Assembly (NCBI RefSeq): GCF_000169335.1
Contig: NZ_AAXW01000025.1
Coordinates: forward strand, 1 to 64,000
From: Crocosphaera chwakensis CCY0110
GTDB lineage: Bacteria > Cyanobacteriota > Cyanobacteriia > Cyanobacteriales > Microcystaceae
Direction: 5' to 3'
DNA length: 64,000 bases
Both the position numbers and the translations under genes were made by a program. A model generated the notes under the pieces. The model searched no databases and was not told the DNA's origin. It saw only the letters and a program-made list of their open reading frames with translations. The stretch's first letter is position 1, and each line of letters starts with the position of its first letter. Below are positions 43,140 through 53,346 of the stretch, one piece after another.

Positions 43140-45818
43140 TTAGAGACGTTTATCCTGTAGAACCTGTAAGATATCTAACAAATCTTTATCTAAATAAGGT
43201 TTGGTCAAATAATCTGTAGCACCTAGGGATTTTGCTAATTCACGAGACTCTTTACTATTACGAGAACTGAGCATGATAATGGGAAACCCATCTCCTTTTA
43301 ACTGACGACAACGACTCAAAAATTCTAATCCATTCATTCGTGGCATTTCGATATCGCAAATCACAGCTGTAATATTAGATTCATTTTCTATATATAGCAT
43401 TCCTTCCCATCCATCTTTTGCCAAAAACACTTCATAACCTACTTTTTCTAAAGTAATTGCTAAGGTTTGTCGAATAGTTAAAGAATCATCAATAATAAGA
43501 ATTTTAGGTAGGATAGAAACATGAATATCAAAAGGTTCTTCGAGAAAACTAGCCTCAAATTCTGAACGTCGAAACCATTGTTCTAGAATAACTTGTCCTT
43601 CAATAACTGGAACTAAACGACCATCTCCTAAAATGGTACAACCAGACAAATAAGAAGGTGCATTAATCGCTTCATTAAACGGTTTAATGACTAAATCTTG
43701 TTCCATGACAATTTGATCAATTTTGAAAGCAATTGTTTGGGTTTTATCCGATAGTAATAGTAAGGTTATTTTCAGGGATTTTTGCGAGTTATTTTGAACA
43801 ATAATTTCCTGAGCTTTGAGCTTACCGAATAACAGAGAATAGAGAGGAATTAATTTACCTTGATGGCGATAAAATACATCATCATTTTGAATTTTAAGGT
43901 CTCGCTGAGCAACAACTGTTAATGAGATTAAAGGAGTTTCTGCAATAGCAAATAAAGAACCCTGGACTTGAAACACTAATAATTTACTAATAGCTAATGT
44001 CAAGGGTAGACGGAGGGTAAATGTTGTCCCTTTTCCTGCTTCAGAAGTAACCTTTAAAGTTCCTTTTAAGGTTTGAATTTGTTGCTGAACAGCCGATAAT
44101 CCCATCCCCCTCCCTGATAATTGACTAATTTGAGAAGCTGTAGATAACCCAGGGAAAAATAAATACTCATATAATCGTTTTTGAGATATTTTTTCTGCTT
44201 CAGTTTCTGATAATAAGTCCATCTCAATTATTTTCGATTTTAGTTTATCGAAATCAATGCCTTGACCATCATCTTTAACTTCAAAATAAGTATGATTACC
44301 ATGATTATAAGTAAAAATTGTAATTGTTCCCGTGGAATTTTTTCCATAAGATTGACGAATAGAAGGAAATTCAATCCCATGATCAAACGCATTACGAACG
44401 AGATGAACTAAGGGGTCATAAAGTTTATCTAAAATTGCTTTGTCAACTAATGTATTAGTACCTTGTAATTCCAGACGAACTTGTTTATTTTCTTGTGCGC
44501 CGAGATCCCTGACCATACGAGGAAAAAGATTAAGCAGGTGTCCAACCGATACCATTTGGGCTTGTCGTAGATTTATTTGGACTTGTTTTAGGGTTTTTTG
44601 CCGTTGCCGAAGAATCTGTTGAAACCCTTGATTTAGTAACACAAAATCTTGAATTCCTTCTTTAATTTGCGCGAGATCATCTATCATGGTTCTTAAAGAT
44701 TTCGGCAACTCTTTATAAGAATTACGCGTTAATTCTTGAAACCGAGAAAAACGTTGAATTAAATTTTCTAACGTCTCTTGATGTTGTTGATTATGTAATA
44801 AAAAACGGTTATCTTGCGTCACTAAATCTTCGACTAAATTATTCAATTTTCTGAGATATTGAACATCAACTCTCATTTCTAATGTAGGAGCAGGTGATTC
44901 AGCGATCGCTTGATAATTAAACGTCTGTTCTTCAAAATTTTTCGGTTGTTTTATTTCCTCATTTTCCTGAATCGTTTCATCTTTTTTTGTCTCATTTTCT
45001 TCATTAATGATTTGAGAGTTGATAGAAGATTTTGCAAGATTAATTAAAGCTTGAGATGGAGCGATTTCTGACGTATTATTACCTGATAAAACAGTTATTT
45101 GAGCCGATCGTAATTCTTCTAAAGCTAATTGACCAATTTCTTGAACAGCTTCAGGATGATATTTTAAGGCTTGAAGGATAGTTTTGGTAATCGCAACCAA
45201 ACCTGAAAAATCGAGCAATTCACCTAATCCTTGGAAGATTTCAATTTGGGCTTTTAAGCCTTCTAACATGACAGTTTGATTAGGATTTTCTAAGATAGTT
45301 ACTAAGCGATTAATTCCCTGTTTAACTTCTTCTGAAAAGAGAAAATGGGTAACGTCTGTTTCTTTTTGCTGTTGAGATTCAGGAAGAAGTATTTCTTTTA
45401 CTTCTGTTACCATTTGGGTTTCTGTTTTTGCCTCTATTTGAGACATAATAGCTTGAATATTTTTAATCGCTACTTCTCCTTGGTGGTTTCCTGTCTTTAT
45501 TTCTGCTTCTAAGGTAAAACGTAAACAATCATAAGCTTTGAGTAGTAAGTCTTCTAATTCGAGATCAATGACTGGTTTACGTTCATAAACAATCTTAAAA
45601 ATTGTTTCTAATTCATGAGCTAATTGTTGAATTTGGGTTAAACCAATACAAGCTGCTCCTCCTTTAATTGAATGAGCAATTCGGATGAGATCATAAATTT
45701 TTAAAAGATTAGAATCTGAACGAAGTTTTAATAAACCAGATTCTAACTCCTGCAATCTTTCAGGAGATTCTTGCATAAAAAAGTTATATGATTCTGGGGA
45801 GTGAAAGTCGGAAACCAT
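43140..45818 (-). CDS. CheA-like hybrid histidine kinase with C-terminal receiver
   Basis: The kinase of a chemotaxis-type phototaxis system. 892 residues: N-terminal HPt (His49 in IAHSIKGGAACIGL), a variable region (about 130-320), the dimerisation domain (about 320-410), HATPase with LVHLVRNAFDHGIEF, DDGQGID and GRGMGLSAV, a CheW-like domain (about 600-760), and a C-terminal REC domain with Asp822 (ICDIEMPRMNG) and a DYLTKPY Lys. The CheA-REC fusion is the PixL/PilL type of cyanobacteria. It follows the MCP gene by 139 bp on the same strand and should phosphorylate its own receiver and others elsewhere. No separate CheY is adjacent. Confidence 0.93.
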   Translation of the reverse strand: MVSDFHSPESYNFFMQESPERLQELESGLLKLRSDSNLLKIYDLIRIAHSIKGGAACIGLTQIQQLAHELETIFKIVYERKPVIDLELEDLLLKAYDCLRFTLEAEIKTGNHQGEVAIKNIQAIMSQIEAKTETQMVTEVKEILLPESQQQKETDVTHFLFSEEVKQGINRLVTILENPNQTVMLEGLKAQIEIFQGLGELLDFSGLVAITKTILQALKYHPEAVQEIGQLALEELRSAQITVLSGNNTSEIAPSQALINLAKSSINSQIINEENETKKDETIQENEEIKQPKNFEEQTFNYQAIAESPAPTLEMRVDVQYLRKLNNLVEDLVTQDNRFLLHNQQHQETLENLIQRFSRFQELTRNSYKELPKSLRTMIDDLAQIKEGIQDFVLLNQGFQQILRQRQKTLKQVQINLRQAQMVSVGHLLNLFPRMVRDLGAQENKQVRLELQGTNTLVDKAILDKLYDPLVHLVRNAFDHGIEFPSIRQSYGKNSTGTITIFTYNHGNHTYFEVKDDGQGIDFDKLKSKIIEMDLLSETEAEKISQKRLYEYLFFPGLSTASQISQLSGRGMGLSAVQQQIQTLKGTLKVTSEAGKGTTFTLRLPLTLAISKLLVFQVQGSLFAIAETPLISLTVVAQRDLKIQNDDVFYRHQGKLIPLYSLLFGKLKAQEIIVQNNSQKSLKITLLLLSDKTQTIAFKIDQIVMEQDLVIKPFNEAINAPSYLSGCTILGDGRLVPVIEGQVILEQWFRRSEFEASFLEEPFDIHVSILPKILIIDDSLTIRQTLAITLEKVGYEVFLAKDGWEGMLYIENESNITAVICDIEMPRMNGLEFLSRCRQLKGDGFPIIMLSSRNSKESRELAKSLGATDYLTKPYLDKDLLDILQVLQDKRL

Positions 45819-45957
45819 TGTAATAGTTTAGGATTTAATAGTTATTCAATAATTAGAGAGGCATATTTACCCTCTTCTTTCCAAACCACCCAAGGTTTAC
45901 GGGGACGTTTTTCGCTGTTAATACCATTGTTTTATTAGTAATTGGTTATGTTTAGAT

Positions 45958-48900
45958 TCACCGCACTTTAAATTGTGTCACACTTTTTTGCAGTGCTTGA
46001 GCCACCCTCAATAATTTCTCAAAAGAGTCTGCTTGTTCAATAGAACGTTCTGAGGTTTTTTGAGCAATGGTGTCTACTGCTTGCATGGTACTCGAAACAG
46101 ACGCAGAGGTTTCGGCTTGAACGGTTGCTGCTTGGGCAATTTCTTCGACTAATGCTCGAATTTGTTCGCTAACTGTTGCAATAGAGGTAAGTTTTTCTCT
46201 CGTGGTTTCCACTAATTGAGTTCCAGCAATTACCTGTTCTTGTCCGGTTTCCATAGCAATAATCACCTGTTTGGTTTCTGTTTGAATTTCTTCAACCATT
46301 TCCTCAATTTCTTCTGCTGCTGCGCTTGAACGTTCTGAGAGAGAACGAACCTCATTCGCAACCACCGCAAACCCTTGTCCGTCTGGAGAGGATTCGTTGG
46401 CTTCAATAGAAGCATTTAAAGCTAATACTTGGGTTTGACTGGCAAAATCTCGAATTAAACTGACCACACGGGAAATCTTTTGAGATGCTTCCCCTAACCG
46501 TTTGAGTTTTTCAGCCGTTTCTTCTACTGTCTCTTGAATGGCTAAAATGTTGTCTACAGTATGATTCATTGCCTCATCCCCTTCTTTGACGCTTTGATCA
46601 GCTTGTTCAACTTTTAACTTGGCTTGTTGAGCATTAGCAGCGACACTTTGAATGGAATCAGCCATCTCTTGACTTTGGCTGAGAGCTTCTGTAATAGCTG
46701 CTGAGGCTTGTTGGGCTTCTTGGGCAAGGCTTTTAATATCGTCAGCACTGCGATTGGCTGTTTGGGTAACTGCCTGGGAGGCAGCTTGAACTTTTAGGAC
46801 TAAATGCTGTAAATTTTCGAGGGTTTTATTAATAAATAGAGCAACTCGGCCAATTTCTCCTCTGGATACATTAGTACGAACGGTTAAGTTCCCTTTAAAC
46901 GCCCCATTCACATCTTTAAGTAAGGTATCGAGTTGACGTTGAATGGCTTCTTTTTGCTTTCGTTGTTCTTGGGAAGCCGTTTCTGCCGTTTGACGAGCTT
47001 GTTGGAGTTGTTCAATATAAGTGATATGGTCGAGAGCGTATTCAGTTTGGGTGGCTAACTCAGATAAAAAGTCAATATCTGATTTTTGCCATACTCTCGG
47101 TTCAGAACAGTGATGAGCAATCATCAAACCAAATAATTCATTATTTTTGCGGAGTGGGACAACTAAATTGGCTTTCACTTCGTACTGTTCTAGGGTACGA
47201 ATATGACAATCTGTTAAACCCGATTCATTGTAAATGTCATTAATCGCTCTGACACGACCATTGCGATACCAATCAATATAGCGACCGCGAAAACAAGGAT
47301 CGTCAATCGTTTGTCCTAAGACTTTGGGAAACCCTTCGGCAACGGATTCGGCAATCATAATACCACTGCCATCCTCATTAAAGCGATAAATTAACACCCG
47401 ATCGGTTTCTAGGGTTTTTCTAGCCCCTTTTACCGCACTGACGAGAATATCTTCCATATTCAAAGAACGTCGGGCCCGAAAAGCAATATCCCCAAATAAA
47501 CGAGCTTGTCCGACTGTTTCTTGTATTTTTTCAATAAAATTCAAATGATCGAGAGCATATTCTACTTGAGTGGCGACTTGGGAGACAAAATCAATCTCTT
47601 CTTTTTCCCAAAACCGAGTAGTTGCACATTGATGAACAATCAGTAACCCGTATAATTCCCCATTTTGGCGTAGGGGGGCGACAATATTGGCTTTGATTTC
47701 ATATTTTTCTAACGTCCGAATATGACAATCGGTTAAACCGGGTTCATTATAAATATCATTGATCGCTCGGACTCTTCCTTTTTGATAGGCTTCCACATAC
47801 TGACCCCGAAAACAAGGATCGTCAATTTTTTGGGCGAGAACGTGAGGAAAGCCATCAACGACCGATTCTGCTACCATCGTACCACTCCAGTCGGGGTGAA
47901 ACTGATAAATTAAGACGCGATCGCTGTTCAAAATTTTGCGAGTTCCTTTGACGGTGGTTTGGAAAATTTCCTGTAAATTTCTAGATTGGCGGGTACGGAA
48001 GGCGATTTCACCAAAAAACCAAGCTCTTTTAGATCCTGCTTCTTGTTGGTTAATAAAGTTGACATAATCTAAGGAATATTCAACTTCAGTCCCTAATTGA
48101 GAGAGAAAATCGAGTTCCCAAGGTTCCCAGAGATGAGTCTCTGCACAATGATGGGCGATGAGTAACCCGTATAGTTTCTCGTTTTTCCGCAAAGGAACGA
48201 CTAGATTAGCTTTGACTTTGTATTTATCTAAGAGATTAATATGACAATCCGTTAAACCGGGTTCATTATGAATATCATTAATGGCTCGGATGCGACCTTC
48301 TTGATATTGAATAGCATGACGTTTTTCAAAGCAAGGATCGGTAATGGTTTCACTGAGAACAGAAGGGAATTCTTCGCCGACTGATTCGGCGATCATTGTT
48401 CCACTCCAATCAGGGTTAAACTTATAGACAACCACGCGATCAGCTTGCAGAATATCTTTGGCCCCGTCAACGGCAGTATTCAATAAGACATCTAATTCAG
48501 GGATTTGGCGTGTACGATAAGCAATACTACTAAACAGTTGTCTTTGTCTGGTTTCTCGTTCTTTTTCCGTTAAAACGTGAATAAATTTGATATGATATTC
48601 AAGTTCGTTGGCTAATTGAGAAAGAAAATCGATATCTTCTTTTTCCCACTGTTTTGGACCAGAACAATGATGAGCGATCAATAATCCATAGAGTTTTTCA
48701 TCTCCCCGAATGGGAACGACTAAATTAGCCCGTACTTTATATTGTTCTAAGAGGTTAATATAGCAATCCGTCATCCCAGGTTCAGTATAAATATCATTAA
48801 TAGCTCGAATACGGCCACTTTGATATTGAGCAGCATGGCGTTTTTCAAAACAGGGATCAATAATGGTTTCACTGAGGACACTAGGAAATTCGTCATCGAC

Positions 48901-50073
48901 AGATTCTGCTACCATCGTACCACTCCAATCTGGGTTAAATTGATAAACTACTACCCGATCAGTTTTGAGGATCTCTCTGGCTCCTTCTAGGGCAATATTA
49001 AATAAAGACTCTAAATTAGGGGTTTGACGAGTCCGATAAGCAATACTGCTCAAGAGTTGTCTTTGCTTGGTTTCTCGCTCTTTTTCATGTAATGTATGAA
49101 TAAATTTGAGATGATATTCGACTTCAACCGCTAATTGAGAAAGAAAATTAATCTCGGATCTTTGCCATACTCGAATACCAGAACATTGATGAGCAATTAA
49201 TAATCCATAAAGTTTTTCATCGTCCCTTAAAGGAACCACTAAATTAGCTTTGACTTGATATTTTTCTAAGAGATTAATATGACAATCCGTTAAACCGGGT
49301 TCATTATAAATATCATTAATAGCTCGAATACGACCATTTTGATATTGAACAGCATGACGTTCTACAAAACAGGGATCACCAATGGTTTCATGGAGAACTT
49401 TGGGGAATTCTTCGGCAACAGATTCTGCTACCATTGTTCCTGTCCAATCAGGATTAAACTTATAAATAACGACCCGATCGCTGTTCAGATTTTTTCTAGC
49501 TTCTTCAACAGTGGTTTGGTATAAAACGTCAAGACTTGCTGTTTCACGGGTACGAAAAGCGAGGGTTGCTAATAATTTTTGTTGTTGTATTGTTTGTTCT
49601 TGAGCTTGAGGAACACCAGGCCAATGAGACGATAAATATTGAAGACGGGTTTCTAATTCAGTTAAATCATCCCCTGATGTTTTTAATGTATCAGGTTGGG
49701 TTTGATCTAATTTTTTAATGGTATCGAGGGAATTTTTGATCTGTTTTGAAGTCCGTTTAATCAGTAAAGTTGTTGTTATTCCTGCGACTAAGGACACCAT
49801 TCCGATTTCTAATACTAGAGTGATTGGTGTTGTTTTTGCCATTGAATTAACTAGGTTAATTAATAAAACAGGTAAAGAAGATCCCACTATTGCTAACAGC
49901 GTCACTTGTTTTTTTAAACCTAGCGATCGCCAACCTTTATAAACTTTAGCAATATATTCTGATTTCAGGATTGGCTCTTCTCCTTTCTCTGTTTGAATTG
50001 AACCATTATTTTGATTGTCAGTGTAAATATTCGTATTTTTTGTTGAAGACTGTTTTTTAGGATTTTGTATCAT
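45958..50073 (-). CDS. Methyl-accepting photoreceptor with five tandem cyanobacteriochrome GAF domains (PixJ/PtxD-like)
   Basis: A 1371-residue receptor for phototaxis. Two membrane helices (about 54-105) are followed by five GAF domains of the cyanobacteriochrome type, then a HAMP-like segment and an MCP signalling domain (about 1130-1360, with FAVVANEVRSLSERSSAAAEEIEEM). Each GAF has a DPCF motif (Cys235, 408, 581, 754, 927) and, 29 residues later, a bilin-type Cys (264, 437, 610, 783, 956) in a TDC(H/Y)I context. The spacing from repeat to repeat is exactly 173 residues. The DXCF class usually senses blue/green or violet/green light through two Cys links. Four of five carry Cys-His; the second has Cys-Tyr. 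Its cheW is upstream and cheA downstream. Confidence 0.95.
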   Translation of the reverse strand: MIQNPKKQSSTKNTNIYTDNQNNGSIQTEKGEEPILKSEYIAKVYKGWRSLGLKKQVTLLAIVGSSLPVLLINLVNSMAKTTPITLVLEIGMVSLVAGITTTLLIKRTSKQIKNSLDTIKKLDQTQPDTLKTSGDDLTELETRLQYLSSHWPGVPQAQEQTIQQQKLLATLAFRTRETASLDVLYQTTVEEARKNLNSDRVVIYKFNPDWTGTMVAESVAEEFPKVLHETIGDPCFVERHAVQYQNGRIRAINDIYNEPGLTDCHINLLEKYQVKANLVVPLRDDEKLYGLLIAHQCSGIRVWQRSEINFLSQLAVEVEYHLKFIHTLHEKERETKQRQLLSSIAYRTRQTPNLESLFNIALEGAREILKTDRVVVYQFNPDWSGTMVAESVDDEFPSVLSETIIDPCFEKRHAAQYQSGRIRAINDIYTEPGMTDCYINLLEQYKVRANLVVPIRGDEKLYGLLIAHHCSGPKQWEKEDIDFLSQLANELEYHIKFIHVLTEKERETRQRQLFSSIAYRTRQIPELDVLLNTAVDGAKDILQADRVVVYKFNPDWSGTMIAESVGEEFPSVLSETITDPCFEKRHAIQYQEGRIRAINDIHNEPGLTDCHINLLDKYKVKANLVVPLRKNEKLYGLLIAHHCAETHLWEPWELDFLSQLGTEVEYSLDYVNFINQQEAGSKRAWFFGEIAFRTRQSRNLQEIFQTTVKGTRKILNSDRVLIYQFHPDWSGTMVAESVVDGFPHVLAQKIDDPCFRGQYVEAYQKGRVRAINDIYNEPGLTDCHIRTLEKYEIKANIVAPLRQNGELYGLLIVHQCATTRFWEKEEIDFVSQVATQVEYALDHLNFIEKIQETVGQARLFGDIAFRARRSLNMEDILVSAVKGARKTLETDRVLIYRFNEDGSGIMIAESVAEGFPKVLGQTIDDPCFRGRYIDWYRNGRVRAINDIYNESGLTDCHIRTLEQYEVKANLVVPLRKNNELFGLMIAHHCSEPRVWQKSDIDFLSELATQTEYALDHITYIEQLQQARQTAETASQEQRKQKEAIQRQLDTLLKDVNGAFKGNLTVRTNVSRGEIGRVALFINKTLENLQHLVLKVQAASQAVTQTANRSADDIKSLAQEAQQASAAITEALSQSQEMADSIQSVAANAQQAKLKVEQADQSVKEGDEAMNHTVDNILAIQETVEETAEKLKRLGEASQKISRVVSLIRDFASQTQVLALNASIEANESSPDGQGFAVVANEVRSLSERSSAAAEEIEEMVEEIQTETKQVIIAMETGQEQVIAGTQLVETTREKLTSIATVSEQIRALVEEIAQAATVQAETSASVSSTMQAVDTIAQKTSERSIEQADSFEKLLRVAQALQKSVTQFKVR

Positions 50074-50135
50074 GGATAAATTTCTCTATTTAATATTATT
50101 TGTTGGTGTTGGTTTGACTCCCTCAAAATAGAGGA

Positions 50136-50627
50136 TTAATAGGATAGTTGTTTTTTCTTAAGTAAATCAAAGATTTTTTCTCCTTCCAATTGCAAAAATA
50201 ATTGTTTTTCTTTACCTTGATGTTCGCTATTCAAGCAATAAGCAAGTTCCCAAGGAATGGATTTGATCAACACTTCTGGTGGTTTAAGATCTGCATAACT
50301 GATTAATTGTCCGATTTGACGAACCGCTAACCCAATCACCTTGTTATCTTGACGCATCACAATAATACTATAGGGATTATGATAACTTTCTTGTAAGAAA
50401 GGGGAAAGGGTAAAAAGACAAGCCAAGTCAACCACCCATAAAACTTCCCCTCGACGATGATAAACTCCCATGACTGATGATAAGACACCATAGATAGGAA
50501 CAATATGATTAGGAGCAATCTTGATAATTTCTCTAATCATATTCGTAGATAACATAGCTTGAATCTCTGGGGTTAGGTGAAAACATAAAAATTTATAATG
50601 TCGGTTAAGGGGAAAGTTCGTATTCAT
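50136..50627 (-). CDS. CheW-like adaptor
   Basis: A 163-residue CheW-domain protein that would couple the photoreceptor to the CheA-like kinase. Visible are the MIREIIKIAPNHIVPIYGVLSSVMGVYHRRGEVLWVVDL core (two CheW subdomains, G-V-Y-H-R-R-G turn) and VIVMRQDNKVIGLAVRQIG. It is the first gene of the cheW-MCP-cheA run on the minus strand, 62 bp before the MCP start. It corresponds to PixI/PtxC in related systems. Confidence 0.9.
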   Translation of the reverse strand: MNTNFPLNRHYKFLCFHLTPEIQAMLSTNMIREIIKIAPNHIVPIYGVLSSVMGVYHRRGEVLWVVDLACLFTLSPFLQESYHNPYSIIVMRQDNKVIGLAVRQIGQLISYADLKPPEVLIKSIPWELAYCLNSEHQGKEKQLFLQLEGEKIFDLLKKKQLSY

Positions 50628-51093
50628 TTAAGCATTAACAATTATTGACAATCAGAGAATTTGGACTAAAAAAGGGTATCTTATCAAAGTTTTATAGCAT
50701 TTTCTTAAAATTCTTGACTTCAGGGTTTATACTGTTGTAGTATCCCGTTTTATATGATTTTTATATCAAAGATTGGGTATTCTAAAATGAATACTGAGTT
50801 TAATTAACCTCGGAATCTTAAAATCTCATGGAATAATAGGCGAAAATCTTAAGTATTAATTAAGATTTTTGTGTCTATCATCCTTGACCTCCCAATCAAT
50901 TTAACAAACTCTATAATTTATATCCGCGATCTAGCCTTTCTCTAACGTGAAAAGTACGCAAAATCTCTATTTATTACTTTTTACTTTCTATATCAAAACT
51001 CAATTGTCTGTACTTAACCCAGAAGAGAACTGCTATATTAACTTTCAATTCTCCGTTTAAAACGTTTAAATAATTCCTTTTTCACGACATCCT
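50628..51093. promoter_or_regulatory. Divergent promoter region of the phototaxis cluster
   Basis: 466 bp with no gene, between the minus-strand cheW gene and the plus-strand GGDEF-EAL gene. TTGACT (about 50714) and TAGTAT (about 50738), 18 bp apart, are a plausible plus-strand promoter. A 29-nt dispersed repeat sits at 51010-51038. Nothing else stands out. Confidence 0.4.
51010..51038 (+). repeat. Dispersed repeat, partial copy of the 41.6-kb element
   Basis: 24 of 29 positions match 41597-41625, with the last 11 (AACTGCTATAT) identical. Only one end of the element is recognisable here. Confidence 0.6.
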
Positions 51094-53346
51094 ATGACTT
51101 CCCCGTCTAAAGCTCCTCACACCACTGCGTCTGCTATTATCGCTTTACAAGACACTCGTCACAGTTTAGAACATCCAGAATCTTATCAAATTGCCAAATT
51201 ACTTAAAATCAACGAAAAACTAAAGGCTGAAGTCCATAAATATCAACGTTCAGAAACAGCTTTATTATCAACCAAAAGTCAGTTACATCGTCTCCTCTCC
51301 TGTAGTCCAGTGGTGATTTACAGTCGTCAAGCATCGGACGGGTTTGCTTTAACATTTATTAGTAATAGTATTCAGCAATTTGGTTACCAACCTAGAGAAT
51401 TTTTAAAAGATAGAAAATTTTGGTCTCATTGCATTCATCCTGAAGACATCTTGGAAGTTTGCGCTCAACTCCTTAATTTATTTGCTGAAGAAACCCAAAT
51501 TTGCCAATATCGTCTAAGAGATCACAATGGTAATTATCGTTGGGTACAAGATCAACGAAAACTAATGCGAGACGAGATGGGAAATGCAACAGAAATTATT
51601 GGTTCTTGGCAAGATATTACAGAACGAAAAGAAATTGAACAAGCTCTTTTTTGTGAAAAAGAACTAGCTCAAGTTACCTTAAAATCCATTGGAGATGGGG
51701 TCATTACCACCAATTTTTCTGGAGAAGTTTTATATCTCAATCCTGTAGCTGAAAAACTGACTGGTTGGACTGTTGAGACAGCAAAAGGCAAACCCGTAAC
51801 AGCCATCTTTCAAACCATTAACGAACTCAATGAGGAACCGATAGAAAGTTGTGTATGCCAACTATTGCGTCAAGAAACTTCAATCTGTGTTAACGATGAT
51901 ATTTTACTCATCTCTCGCGACGGAAGTCGATACGCCATTGATGAATCAGCTTCCCCTATCTACAATCACAATCAAGAAATGATTGGTACTGTTTTAGTCT
52001 TCCGCGATGTCACCAAACCCCGTCAATTAGCGCGTAAAATTGCTTGGCAAGCCAATCATGATGGGTTAACAAAATTAATGAATCGACGCAGCTTTGAAGA
52101 ACAACTAGACAGAGCTATTTTAGAGGCACGAACCCATCAAAATAGCCATATTCTCTGTTATTTGGATTTAGATCAATTCAAAGTAGTTAATGATACCTGC
52201 GGTCATATTGCTGGGGATGAATTGTTACGTCAATTAGCAGAATTATTCAATCATCAAGTTCGTACCAGTGACAAGATTGCTCGTTTAGGAGGGGACGAAT
52301 TTGGTATTCTTCTTCATCAATGTCCTCTTCAAGCGGGTAAACAAATTGCTGATAAACTTCGCAAGCTGATCGAGGATTTTCGATTTACTTGGGATGATAA
52401 AACCTTTGCCATTGGTGCAAGTATTGGTTTAGTTGAAATTAACGAAGATACCTTAGATTTGAACAGTTTATTAAGTGCTGCTGATGCAGCTTGTTATGCA
52501 GCCAAAGACAATGGTAGAAATCGACTACACATCTATCAAGCGGACGATCATGAAGTAGCAAAGCAGAGAGAAGAGAGACAGTGGATCTCAAAAATTCACT
52601 TAGCACTAGAAGAGAATCGTTTCTGTTTATATCAACAAAAAATTATCCCCGTTAACCCCTCAAAAAAGGGTCAAAACAATCATAATGAATTATTAATACG
52701 CATGATCGATAGGGAAGGCAAGATCGTACCTCCCATGGCCTTTATCCCGGCTGCAGAACGCTATGATTTGATGCCAGTCTTAGATCGATGGGTTGTGAGT
52801 CACTTTTTTAAGTATTATTCCACCCTAACGAACAGTCAAAAACAGGAAATATATACTATCAATCTTTCAGGAAGTAGTTTAACCAGTGAGCAGTTTCTTA
52901 ATTTTCTCAAGCAACAATTAAAGGAACATCCCATCTCTCCAGAAACCCTTTGTTTTGAAATTACAGAAACCACTGCCATTGCTAATTTGAGTAAAGCGAT
53001 CACGTTTATTCGTGAACTGAAAAAAATAGGATGTCATTTTGCTTTAGATGATTTTGGCAGTGGAATGAGTTCTTTTGGTTATTTAAAAAATTTACCCATT
53101 GATTATTTAAAAATTGATGGCAGTTTTATTAAAGATATTCTTAAAGATCCCATCGATTGTGAGATGGTTGAATGTATTAATCGAGTTGGTCACGTTATGG
53201 GGATTCAAACTATTGCTGAATTTGTAGAAAGTAATGAAATTCTTCAAAAATTACAGAAAATGAATATAGACTATGCACAAGGCTATGGTATTGCTAAACC
53301 TTGTCCTTTATTTGATAGTCTTCAAACTCAGAATCAAGAAAATTAA
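51094..53346 (+). CDS. PAS-PAS-GGDEF-EAL protein (c-di-GMP turnover)
   Basis: A 750-residue cytoplasmic signalling protein. An N-terminal coiled coil is followed by PAS/PAC (about 65-180), PAS (about 185-310), a diguanylate cyclase domain with intact GGDEF (399-403) and an RxxD inhibitory site five residues before it (RTSD), then an EAL phosphodiesterase domain. In the last, the name motif reads ELL (Glu532 kept). The other catalytic residues are present in FEITETT, LDDFGSG, LKIDGSFI, AEFVES and QGYGIAKP, so both activities are possible. c-di-GMP controls motility versus sessility, fitting the pil and phototaxis genes in the window. Its 3' end overlaps the REC gene tail-to-tail by 53 bp. Confidence 0.93.
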   Translation: MTSPSKAPHTTASAIIALQDTRHSLEHPESYQIAKLLKINEKLKAEVHKYQRSETALLSTKSQLHRLLSCSPVVIYSRQASDGFALTFISNSIQQFGYQPREFLKDRKFWSHCIHPEDILEVCAQLLNLFAEETQICQYRLRDHNGNYRWVQDQRKLMRDEMGNATEIIGSWQDITERKEIEQALFCEKELAQVTLKSIGDGVITTNFSGEVLYLNPVAEKLTGWTVETAKGKPVTAIFQTINELNEEPIESCVCQLLRQETSICVNDDILLISRDGSRYAIDESASPIYNHNQEMIGTVLVFRDVTKPRQLARKIAWQANHDGLTKLMNRRSFEEQLDRAILEARTHQNSHILCYLDLDQFKVVNDTCGHIAGDELLRQLAELFNHQVRTSDKIARLGGDEFGILLHQCPLQAGKQIADKLRKLIEDFRFTWDDKTFAIGASIGLVEINEDTLDLNSLLSAADAACYAAKDNGRNRLHIYQADDHEVAKQREERQWISKIHLALEENRFCLYQQKIIPVNPSKKGQNNHNELLIRMIDREGKIVPPMAFIPAAERYDLMPVLDRWVVSHFFKYYSTLTNSQKQEIYTINLSGSSLTSEQFLNFLKQQLKEHPISPETLCFEITETTAIANLSKAITFIRELKKIGCHFALDDFGSGMSSFGYLKNLPIDYLKIDGSFIKDILKDPIDCEMVECINRVGHVMGIQTIAEFVESNEILQKLQKMNIDYAQGYGIAKPCPLFDSLQTQNQEN

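Noticed and set aside
45958..50073. Plain GAF rather than bilin-binding GAF
   Set aside because: All five domains keep the bilin Cys in the TDC(H/Y)I context and a DPCF Cys, which plain GAF domains lack.
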